Positions 35,692 through 45,616 of a stretch of 64,000 nucleotides of DNA are shown piece after piece. The translations under genes and the position numbers were made by a program. The first letter of the stretch is position 1; every line of letters begins with the position of its first letter. Source of the stretch: Phellopilus nigrolimitatus. Lineage: Eukaryota; Basidiomycota; Agaricomycetes; Hymenochaetales; Hymenochaetaceae. Location of the stretch: positions 23,203 to 87,202 of the forward strand of contig JAJOHG010000111.1 of assembly GCA_021029095.1 (NCBI GenBank), written 5' to 3'. A model generated the notes under the pieces. It searched no databases. It had not been told where the DNA came from and saw only the letters and a list, made by a program, of their open reading frames with translations.

Positions 35692-38600
35692 ATGCAGTTG
35701 CCCATCCCACTTAGCTCTGTTCTGACAGAAATTCACGGAGCCTTGAAAGAGGTCCTCGACATAGCGGATCCTCTGAACAAGACGCTCGACGGGGTGAAGT
35801 ACGAACGCGGAATCACCGACGGCGCCGCAGAGCAGTACATACAAAATTTAGCCAGACTTAGGGAGGAAGTAGCAAACACCGTCGATCGTCTCGACATCCT
35901 CGTTCAAGTCGGGCAGAAATTCAGTCTGTCGGAGCAGGAACAAACGGAAGCACACGATGCGATCACACAGCTGAGCGATGAGGTTCTCTCTACAAAAAAT
36001 CTACTCATGGACCGAAACGCAATACCACTCATAGTAGACGACCTTGTTGCGCAGGACACAACGCTTTGGACAGCATCCGGAAAGCTAAACAAAGCTCGGA
36101 CTAGCATTCATGATCAATTCAGCCATATCTTCGCTATTTACGAGGATCACCTTCGTACCCATCTAAAACTAGTCTCGCATGAGTCGACCTCGCTGGATCC
36201 GGCTCAGACTGACACAGTTTTGAACTTCCTGGAGTTTGCTATTCGAAAAAATCCCTTCCACGTTTTCATTGACCGCGCAGGACTCGATGAATTTGCTCCT
36301 ACTTTGGCCCTTGTTAATTCTCAGCGCAGCCTGCATTCAGGCTATTCCGACACAGCTGAAAGACTGGGACGATCCTGGGTTAGCGAGTTCATGCGTGGTC
36401 GTAAGCCTGGACCAGAATATGTTCGCCAACTCAGTGAACGCTATCTCGTCCTTCTAGAGAATGTTCTACCCTTTCTTGATGCCGAAATCGAGTCACTACC
36501 AGAGCCTGAGACGCGTCGAGCGGAAGAGGACAACACTTTAGCTCAGACGACTGGGCACGAAGGTCCGCATCAGCTTAGCGGAACAATGGTCCCCGCTAGG
36601 CTTCGCCAGATGATTAACTGGGGCCGGAAACAGGCTCGTGGTGACGGTGCAGCAGCCAATGTCATCGATCTGAAAGCAGCAGAAGCTGAGGAAACTAGAC
36701 AGCGCGTAGCTATGATAGGGGATATTCGCAAACTCGTTTGCAAGGAGATCGAGCGCGAGAAAACAAGGAGGTTTTCAGTCGCAGTGTGTGGTATGGTAAA
36801 GGCTGGGTAAGCCTGCGATCGTCGACTTTGACTTGGAATGCTATATTAATATTAACTCTCAGGAAATCGCTTTTCCTTGATGCTTTTCTCGGTCAAACGG
36901 TTCTGCCGTCAGATGGTACGCACATGTTACAGCTTTCGTTTCGTGTAGTTTGCTCAGATATTTTGCGCTTTTTATATTAAATAGAGCTGCCTTCAACTGC
37001 ATGGCCATGTCGTATACGGCACGTCAAAGGACAGGAGAAGCCACGTCTTGCGATATGTGAGCGGAACATGGTATCCAACTTTCAGAAAGGCATCGAAGCG
37101 CTGCGCCTTAAATTTGATGAGGCAAAAGGTACCACCAAATGTTCTCTTTGACGCTCAGTGCTGACTCATACGGCACATCAAAGAACAGACGAAGTCGCGT
37201 CTTCCGGCATGTGAACCGGGCATGATGTCCCAAGTCGTCGAATATATATTTGATGGCGCAGGAAAATCAAAAGGTGCTACTTTTTTTTTTTGTTAGTATT
37301 CTCCTTGACACTCATCCTTGCTTTAACAGACAAAGATACTTCTCCGCAAGAAGATATGGAGCTGATTCTAGGAAAACTGGCGCCATTCATAAAAAAAAGC
37401 TGGGACACATTCAAGGAGAGGTCCTTTATGCTTCGGACCGAAGCACACGGAACTAAGGAAGTTGTAGAACTGGTGCCGTCCCGCCTGCCGCTTATCTTGT
37501 TTGTTTTCTTCTTGCTGATTTTTTTCCCTTGCAGCTTTCGCAAGTGAATGCTGTCGTGAGACTATGCAAATCATTCGGCATAAGGATAGATGTGGACCAT
37601 GATTGGCCCCTTGTGACTGTCGAGTTCGAGAGTATTCGCAACGAGACACTGGATGGAGAATTCGAGGTGAGTACAGCATTTTTATAAGGAGAAAATGATC
37701 ATAACTGATATTTGTAAGCAGATATTTGACTTACCTGTAAGTACTGCTATAACTCCTGTAGATAGTAATCCGAAATGACCTTGACTCAGGGAATCGGGGA
37801 ATACACAGAAAGCGTAAGTCTGCTGGTTCAACATTGGTGTTTTTATTATATAGTCGATGCTCATGCTGTACCATTAAAACAGTATTTCGGCTTTCAAGAA
37901 CTTATCAACCTGGTCGGCCAGGATGTTTCCGCCATCATTCCCGTAGTTTCGCTTAAAGAAGTGCCGAAGAATGACTGGAGTACAGCGCTTCCCAAGATCC
38001 TGTGCGAAACTACCGGTCTTAGGGAGCCCTCCGTGATTGTTTGCACCCATCGCGATCAGGTCTGGAGCTCTCCATTAACTGACATTTTTCGATCACTGAT
38101 TAAGAGCCTGTCTAGATTGAGAAAGAGTCAGATCTTCATGCACTAACAGACAGAGTGCTGAGCGAGTTCAGTTCGAAATCGAACGACCTGAAAGTCGAAT
38201 GTGTAGCCTGCTCGTCTCGTTTGGGGCTCGGTGCACAGATTCTCCTGAAAATGTCGCAGGAGGGAAAACCAACATACGACAACCTGTTCGACGAGAATGT
38301 CCCAGAGCCTTGCCGCGCCGTGAGTACCCTGTGTCACATATTGAACTTGTCTTTCTAATGCCAAAACATAAGTGTGCGAAGCATATATTGGGAAGCTCAG
38401 AGAAACTCGCGAGGCGGTCTTTCAGATCACTTACGGACGAGGAATGGAGGATTGAGCTTGAAGAAACGCTTGTGGAAAGCGGACTGAGAGAAGCGGTGGA
38501 TAGGATCACGCAGGATGTGGTGGGAAAGGCTCATTCCGAAACTCTTCGCCGCAGCTTGAAGTCCATGACTCTCCAATTACACATAGCCTCCATTTTCTCG

Positions 38601-39691
38601 TCGTGAGTACGCGTTTGGACCTATGGTTGCTAAAATACTTTGTTAAAAAAGTGCGCAGGTCGGTTCTCCTCAGAATGCAGCGCTCGAGAGAAGAGGCTGA
38701 AGAATCAAGGAAAGTGTTCGGTGAAGCCCAGAGACAGATCGCTGAAGCACAGAAACAATGGGCTAAAGAAGAATCCCATCTTCGACAGGATGCGATGAAA
38801 TCCATCGAGCGTGAGTTGGACAGTTTGAAGGAAAGATCGGCTGCGAAAGCGAAGGAGATCTACAATGAGGCAAAGCGTGCCTTCACTACCAATCATCCGG
38901 TATTTTTCTTCCGGGATGCTACTTGACAATTGACGCTAATCACATTATCCACAGAACGATTCTTACTCGGAAAGCGAAGGTGGAGTAATAACATTCCGCG
39001 TGGCCGATTTCTCGAGAGGGTTCATTAAGGACATTCTGGATGCGATGAAGCGTCAGCTGAAGGCAGATTTGGAGGCTATTGTTCCCGAAATGCGTCACAA
39101 AATTGTCGACAGAGAAATCACTATGCAACATGAAGTTCTAGCTGGCTTGATCGGGGACAAACTCGGCAGAGACCACAATCTCACTGCCGCCGGGATTATC
39201 GCGAGGACGAGCGAAATAAGCCCGATGATCAGCGAATTGGATATGGAAGTCTTCAGCAAGCAAGTCTCGCACGATGAGATGATAGAGGTGGGCCGCGCCT
39301 CGGTAAGTCATGGATATTGCTTTTGTTTGCTTCGTAAGGATTGATCAAACGCATGCAGGTCGAGCGTCACATAGTCATTAGTGAGGACAGACTCATCGCC
39401 GCACTGCGTAGTGAAATGATAGACCCGAGTGTGGACCGCCTACGAGAGCGCGTGGAACCCGTATTCAAAGTTATGATGGACACTGCGCGGGATGCCACGC
39501 TCGGTGCGATCAAGCAAATGATGTCCAACGAAGAAAGGAACTTGGCGCTGGAGCTCAGCAGGAAGGACAAAGAGCCAACACCGGAGGAAACCGCGCTGGC
39601 TGTTGTGGCACATTTGAATTTTACCTCAGCAGAGGCGGCAATCCAAGGGCTAGATGTCTGCGCATCAGTTCAAACTGACCCGTATGTGTAA
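35692..39691 (+). CDS. Large dynamin-like GTPase, paralogue B
   Basis: ATG 35692 (MQLPIPLSSVLTEIHGALKE) to the stop at 39691. Mapped exons: 35692-36806, 36863-36915, 36985-37128, 37330-37472, 37534-37666, 37722-37736 and 37790-37813; then larger exons to the end. The P-loop CGMVKAG|KSLFLDAFLG is split by an intron. ELPSTAWPCRIRHVKG is G2-like. DLP|GIGEYTES (G3) is made by the 15-nt and 24-nt exons. VCTHRDQ is G4-like. A long charged helical C-terminus follows (ESRKVFGEAQRQIAEAQKQW; AAIQGLDVCASVQTDPYV at the end). Exon structure matches paralogue A on the other strand. A diverged duplicate of exon 3 lies in intron 3. No membrane segment was seen near the start. Function unknown. Confidence 0.75.
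37013..37275 (+). repeat. Tandem duplicate of exon 3 of GTPase B, second copy inside the intron
   Basis: Exon sequence 37013-37128 (RHVKGQEKPRLAICERN...) is followed at about 37166-37275 by a diverged copy, RHIKEQTKSRLPACEPGMMS, which also ends in AAAAG|GT. The second copy is open over its own length but has a stop directly upstream and does not fit the phase of exon 3. Skipping it restores a correct junction to exon 4 (37330). Confidence 0.75.
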
Positions 39692-40380
39692 TTGTTCCTG
39701 GTGCCAATTTATCAATTGGACAGTGGCTAAGCTGCGTGGTGCTATGAAGGCGCATTGTGTATCACTTCTTGCAGTCCCGGATGTCTATGATGTATTCACC
39801 CTTGTACATGTACAATACCAAAAGAAGCCGTCTGTGTTTGTTTATTCGACTGCCTTCGTAGCGTTACTGTTGACATCGACCATTTCAGCGACCATCCTTT
39901 TAATTTACGATTCGTGACTTCGGTAGCGTGCCAATTGCATATCACGAAATCAGTGGGGAACAGATCGTCGCGGGCAGGTCGGGTCGGTCGCAGAAGATTA
40001 CCTCTGACCTCGGGTTGAACCCGAACCGAACCTCGACTCATAACCACATGTAACTTGCATTTGTTTGCGCTAAATTCCAAATCTTTGAACATTTTTTACC
40101 CCAAACTTGTCATAGATAAGTCTCAACAAATTTCGGCGCACACATCTAACCTTTAGCAACTCCCTTACACAAGATCCAGCCTCGGGATGCAGAAGTCCCG
40201 AATGCTCATTTTAGTCTCAGATCGAGAAGGATTTGTGAGAATCACGTTCAATAGCTCTTATGCAATACGAACATGTACTCGGCTCAACCCTGTGAAATGT
40301 TCTGAAATAAATTGCAATGTGACCCCCATGAATTCAATGCGTGGAAGCGCCAGCCGGAAGGGATTCCTCCGTAATCCCGC
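39692..40380. other. Intergenic DNA downstream of GTPase B
   Basis: No gene or repeat recognised between the stop of GTPase B and dispersed repeat copy B. Confidence 0.4.
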
Positions 40381-40854
40381 CTCTGTGTGCGCAGCGGGCA
40401 GAGTAATGAGAGCACGTCATGTAGATATCACATCGGAATATCGACAGAGTCCTTCGAGGGCTCATTGTAAGAACGTTTCCGGGTGCTTTCCCAAAATGTG
40501 CGTACGTTCTGGCGGGACATGCATGGAAGTGAGTCGAAAGCGCGCTCAGCCTGCACTGGGGATCACGTCCGTCTTGTGCGTTCGCGAAGTATAGCTCAGC
40601 AGAGCTTCACGGGGCGAGCGGATCAGAGGCGCGATGGAAGCTACACACCTGGGAAGAGGGTCGAGATTTGTTCTTTCTGACTTCCGTGATGTGGTCCACC
40701 TTCAAATACAGTTGTACATTCGTGGACAAGCGCGGGACCAAAGCGCTGAACTCGGACTTGCTATTGCGCTACGAGAAAGTACAGCTGGATCAAAAATAGG
40801 TCGCGCTGCCCGAGGCCTCAGTGTACCAGCGTACCAGCAGCGTGAGCGAGTGTT
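40381..40854 (+). repeat. Dispersed repeat, copy B (direct repeat with 25628-26106)
   Basis: Same orientation as copy A and alignable over its length with scattered substitutions and small indels. One such indel is the doubled GTACCAGC near the end. The two copies bracket the GTPase pair, about 14.7 kb apart. Confidence 0.9.
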
Positions 40855-41290
40855 TGTTACATAACTAGACAAGCGGACCAAACTAAGTAATTAAGATCGG
40901 CATATATTGTTACTTTTCTTTCTTTGCTTGTATTTGTCGAATTGTAACGTAGGTTAACAAAACCGAAGGGCATAGCAAAAGCTACATTTATAGGCATATT
41001 GGGTTGTGCCCTGCATGGAAAAATAGATTTCCTAGCGAGATGTCAAGAAATGGGACCATAAAAGGTGTTTCAGTGTTTCCGGCGAAAGTGTAATGTTCCT
41101 AGTATACTTTAAACTCCGTCCGACAATCACTACTACTATTTGCGGGCTCGAAGTTTGCGGCCATTGTCGTTCTCCACTGTGTCTGGTCGTCCCGTCACCT
41201 CGCAAATCGGATTTCCCACTCGCGAACCATCGCTAGACTCACTCGAAATGATCCTCAAGTCTGTTTTCCCTGCTGGATTTCTTTTCTAAG

Positions 41291-41453
41291 GTGCCCGCAA
41301 AGTCCGTCGCTGCCAGGACGTCCAAGAAGACTGCCAGGAAGCCTGCGAGGAAGACTGCATCCGCAGGAAAAAGGGCATACACGTCTACAGGACTTCGCCT
41401 GCGCATTCCTCAGGCAAACCCACCTCGAAACCGATATCTCCAACAAGGCGGTA
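41291..41453 (+). pseudogene. Possible histone H2B fragment
   Basis: A Lys/Arg/Ala-rich stretch, KKTARKPARKTASAGK, resembles an H2B tail. In a shifted frame, FLRQTHLETDISNKAV (41406-41453) resembles the H2B segment with Q-H-x-x-T-x-ISNKA. No histone fold follows. If correct, this is a small, frameshifted relic; the match is short, so the call is tentative. Confidence 0.4.
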
Positions 41454-42037
41454 TCTTTTAGCGGATTGCAACAGAGTGTAAAGTGGAGGGTGCGTTTCGT
41501 TGCCTTTCTCTATTGTATTCTACGTCATTATGCTAATCCCTGCATCCAGGTCTGCAACTTTTGTACTTGCAAACTACTCGTCAGTGAGGGGGTGATATTG
41601 CCATTTCCGTGGTACGGGAATACGGTGGATGACGGGTGCAAGGCTAAGGGGGACGATCGCAGCATGGGATAATGTACACGGAGTTGACGTCGCTTCTGGA
41701 TGTAGGTTTGGCCCAAATAAGCCAGCTCTGTTTTCCTTTCTTTAAGCTAAGGCTTTGCCCACCGCAGACCTCGCAGAAATTGCGATTGTTTGATTCTTCC
41801 TTCAAAATTTCCGAGGGTGAGGAAGGTGCAGTGGTGGCGAGGTCGACAGGTAGAAACGCGGTGTCCGGTGAGGATATGCAGGAGGATGAATTGCGCGCGT
41901 GATGAGTCTGTGCTTTGAGTCGCGATTTGAGTCTGCGTTGTCCTCTGTTTCATCATTTTATGAGCATGCACACAAGGGCTTTTAGCGATGCAACTCATGT
42001 ACTCTTATAAATGTACTTATGACTGTGAACATTAGAG

Positions 42038-42295
42038 GTGGCCCGAAAGGACTTGCTAGACGCATAAGCGAATTGGTTAGTTGGACCGTCTCGGAGAAGA
42101 GAAAAGATGCGCAAGTTGTTGCGTCAGGCGCTCCATTAGGGGAGCTCAAAGTTGAGCTCGAGAATCTCGAGACCAGATATGCTAACCTTTTACGGTAATT
42201 GCGAGATGACCCGGCATGTCGGCTTTGAAGCTCGCTACAGAGCTTGGTCAGCGCGCAAACATAGCCGGCAATTCATTCAGGTGTGCTAGGGTTAC
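42038..42295 (+). repeat. Inverted-repeat arm 1 (partner 42860-43030)
   Basis: It shares GGGAGCTCAAAGTTGAGCTC and CGGCATGTCGGCTTTGAAGC with the reverse complement of 42860-43030, continuing to CATTCAGGTG. Translated, both arms give GELKVEL and RHVGFEARYRAWSARKH. The plus arm has a stop between these two parts, so it is the decayed copy. Confidence 0.85.
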
Positions 42296-42423
42296 GCTTT
42301 CCCCGCATCAAATTCGGCACGATCCGGCGCCAGCAGCGCCAAAAAGTGCCCACAAAAAAGAAAATGATTCGCATCCGCACTCTTTCTCCTTAGTTCCTCC
42401 GCATATGTAGCATGTTTGCTTGC

Positions 42424-42695
42424 TATACACATGGCACAACTTTTCCGGCGCTCAAGCATTTTTTGTGGATGTATTTAGTGTGTGTAACTGGATGCGACAG
42501 CCAAGCGACAGCGTGACGTGCGCGTGAATGTGAATCACCTTCCCTTTTGGGGGGCGCGTCAACACTTTTGGGCGCCACCTGTATATATGCATAACACAAC
42601 TTTTCCGGCACTCAAGTTTTATTGTGGGTGTATTTAGCGTGTGCAACAGGACACGATAACTAAGCGACAGTGTGATGCGCACGCCTTGCAGATGT
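42424..42695. repeat. Tandem direct repeat of about 110 bp, two copies
   Basis: Copies at about 42424-42530 and 42585-42695 share CACAACTTTTCCGGC, CTCAAG, GTATTTAG and AAGCGACAG in the same order. They lie in the loop between the two inverted-repeat arms. Confidence 0.75.
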
Positions 42696-42865
42696 TCTTT
42701 CTTTTCATTGTTTCCCCCTTTTCTTTCAATGAATATTTAAGATTTATTGTAGAGTTCAAATTAATATTATTCAAAACATAGTGCTGCTTGTAGAGCGATG
42801 ATTTAGGGTGTGAGGATGTCAATTTGCTTTTGAAACAAATGTCCTGGATATCGACATCTTTAACC

Positions 42866-43289
42866 CTAGCGCACCTGAATGAGTTGCCGGCGGTTGTGTT
42901 TGCGAGCTGACCAAGCTCTGTAGCGAGCTTCAAAGCCGACATGCCGGGACGTCTCTGGATCACTGTAAAAGGCAGGCATCTCAGTCTCAGGAAAGACGAG
43001 CTCAACTTTGAGCTCCCCTATTGAGTTCCAGTCCACTCTGAAGACGCCGCTAACCACTGGCAGGTTCGAGCAAGACATTTTTCACTAATGATATTTTAAA
43101 GCACATCGAGATAGTCAAGTATCGAAGAAAGAAGTCGTCAAAATAGGAATTTGTACTGGGCGGCTCGATACACTGTGTCCTCATCATCATATCGACCATG
43201 CCTTTCCTGAAGTCCTTATACTCCTCGTAATTCATTGCATCGATATCAGATACATCAACCAGCCGTTCAGAAGACAGGGCGAGAAACAA
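42866..43289 (-). CDS. Unrecognised gene or gene fragment
   Basis: Two protein-like minus-strand pieces: DAMNYEEYKDFRKGMVDMMM followed by RTQCIEPPSTNSYFDDFFLR (from 43289), and MSCSNLPVVSGVFRVDWNSI through ELVFPETEMPAFYSDPETSR and RAWSARKHNRRQLIQ (43078 to about 42880), with a GTGCGC donor-like site after LIQ. Further exons may lie up to 43797. The second piece has an inverted, stop-containing copy at 42130-42295. Family unknown; it may belong to a mobile or multicopy element. Confidence 0.4.
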
Positions 43290-43799
43290 GAACTTACTTT
43301 TCCAATGCCCCTCTCCACGTTCTTTCTCAAGCGTACAGCACTTTACGTTGCCGCGTCTAGAGCGAAGAGGGTTCTGTTACCTGCGGGATATCCGCCATCG
43401 CTGCCCACCATCATTCAGTTTGTACGACGCGAAGTGCGCTACCTCTTGTTTTCTTTTGCGGCGACTTGTTCTCGAAGTTCTTGCGTGCCAGGCAAGGACC
43501 AAACGTCACCACGTCGAGCTGCGCCAGTTCATTGCCGTGCGTCCTATCGTCCTAAGCAGAAGAGGGAACGCGCTTTAACGTATGCTTTCCTTCAGAAAGT
43601 CTAAGGTACAAATTCAAAATTAAAGAAACATGATTAAGAAACGGAACCATGTACTCATTTCCAGCATGTCTGCTTTGCATATAAGCCTCCACGTACACGA
43701 TGTCGCTTGAAAGTGTTTTCTCCATACATGAAAGCTTAGAGGGGTTTTTTCGAAAGAACGAGAAAAGATGAGAAACGCACATTGTCACTGTCCGCAAGC

Positions 43800-45616
43800 G
43801 TCTCCTGTGCTATACCAAGTCCACCCAGGAACTATCTCTTTGTCTTCGCGCGTCCGCATTCTTGCTTCCCAGGTCCAACTCAATCACTCTGCTCGCTGCC
43901 CGAGCTACTCGAAACGCGCCATCTTATCCGTATTGCTCCTTGCCAGAGAGCGCCTGGCCTAGCTTCTTACGCGTACAAGGTCCAGAGTGCACAGAATCCT
44001 ACAATTGCAACAGGATTTATACCAGTTCGCGCGAAACAAGGCAAAACGAAAAAGCAGACATCGGAAAGCGTTGCATCATGCATGAAAACTCGCCTTGCAT
44101 CGGTGGCGTCGCGTATCGTCGCGTATCGGAGTCCTAAATGCGATGCTGCTCAGGTTGGCCTCTTGCCACTATCTTTGAGTAATACCACTCCCGTTCGTAC
44201 AGCTTTCAATGATGGCCTGCATGATATGTACAACTGCTACCGATACTCGTCCGGTGCATGGGTTCTATGACCGTAATCATCCAGCGATAATTGACGCTTG
44301 TCCTGCGGAGGGGAGCCGCTGCGCCTTCTGATAGTCGGTAATGCGGCCTATAGTGGCGGCGAGAACCTTTATTTCACGTATTGATTCTCGGACTGTGCTG
44401 TTCCTAAAGTGAGTGTATCACATTTGATTTTCATACTCTTCGCATGATTGCACGGGAAGCAATAACTTATGAGGTCTTGAAAGATATCAGCCAGAGACCA
44501 GTATTCCACGCCTGCGCAGATTTCGTACATGAAGGATTGCGTGCCCTTATTACTGAAGAAGGAGCCATATTTGAGATTTCTTCGCGTGTTGAGTAATTTT
44601 ATTCACATTATTCATATAATATTTTGTCTGAACTACAAAAGTATAGAATGTTGTATTATCTGCGCGACCGCTATATTTTTGCAGGGCAACTGCCTTCCCT
44701 CCGAACATGCGGTGTTTAAGTTGCAGAAGGTGAATATTCCACGATCGTTTTGCTTCTTTTTTTTTTCTTTCTTTTCTTAGCTTTGACCGCAGGTGAATCT
44801 CTTCTGTGCTCGCGGCTCGATAAGCTCCGGCGCAACATCTGCAAGATTCGCGCGGGAGTGCTACGAGCGCATTCGCGAGCGCAGGTGATGCTTTGCTTCT
44901 TTTTTTCGCAGTCAAAGAAGAGGATGTTGAGCTAATGTTGGATGCAGTGTTGTTGGAGTCACCGCCGCAGGACACGCGCCCTTCATTTCCGGGAGTGTCT
45001 GCCCGCCCCTCGCGAGAGGCTGCTTTTCGCGATAGGCTGCTTTTTCAATGATGACTGTGTGCAATGGTGCATATGTGTGTGCTGCACCATTTACGGACTA
45101 CCGGGCTACCGCCTCGATGGCGGCGAGCAGCCATCTTCTCGGCTGTATGCGAAGCAATCAGCGCGTTCGTCGTTGTCCGTGCTGCTTAAGTCGCCGAACT
45201 CGCAGGTGTCAACCCCCTTTCTTTTGGGGTTCGAGAGGGATACGAGGCTAGATAAGAGTCATGGTAAGCGCTAGAACACCCTTGAGAACGGTGGCATATG
45301 TTTAGTCAAGCTTGCTTATGACAAGTATTGACTAAATATACATTGCAGGAACAGCGCTAATCGCCGCATATGTCGAATTCTGTCAACCATCAATACAATG
45401 CCGATATTCTCTTCTCCGTAACGAACAAACTTCCGATCCTTCATGCCTACGCAGAACCAGCCCGCAGCCGACTGTCTGAGCGCCGCAGCGACTGGCTTCT
45501 TCGAGAGAGGTATAACAAGACCCATGTCGCATGGTCTTCTTCAGTCCGAACGTTGTCAAATACCGAACGGTCTTTTCCAGCTGACTACTTGTTTATCATC
45601 CTGGAGAGTGCTATCA
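43800..45616. other. Region upstream of Dicer, with a possible gene relic near 44910-45050 (plus)
   Basis: At about 44910 a TTTTTTCGCAG acceptor is followed by an open stretch, KEEDVELMLDAVLLESPP, then RPSFPGVSARPSREAAFRDR, then a stop. It looks like part of an exon, but nothing upstream or downstream completes it. The rest shows no recognisable gene; the Dicer promoter must be in its last part. Confidence 0.35.

Noticed and set aside
37166..37275. Extra coding exon in GTPase B
   Set aside because: Including it breaks the frame; skipping it gives a correct junction between exons 3 and 4.
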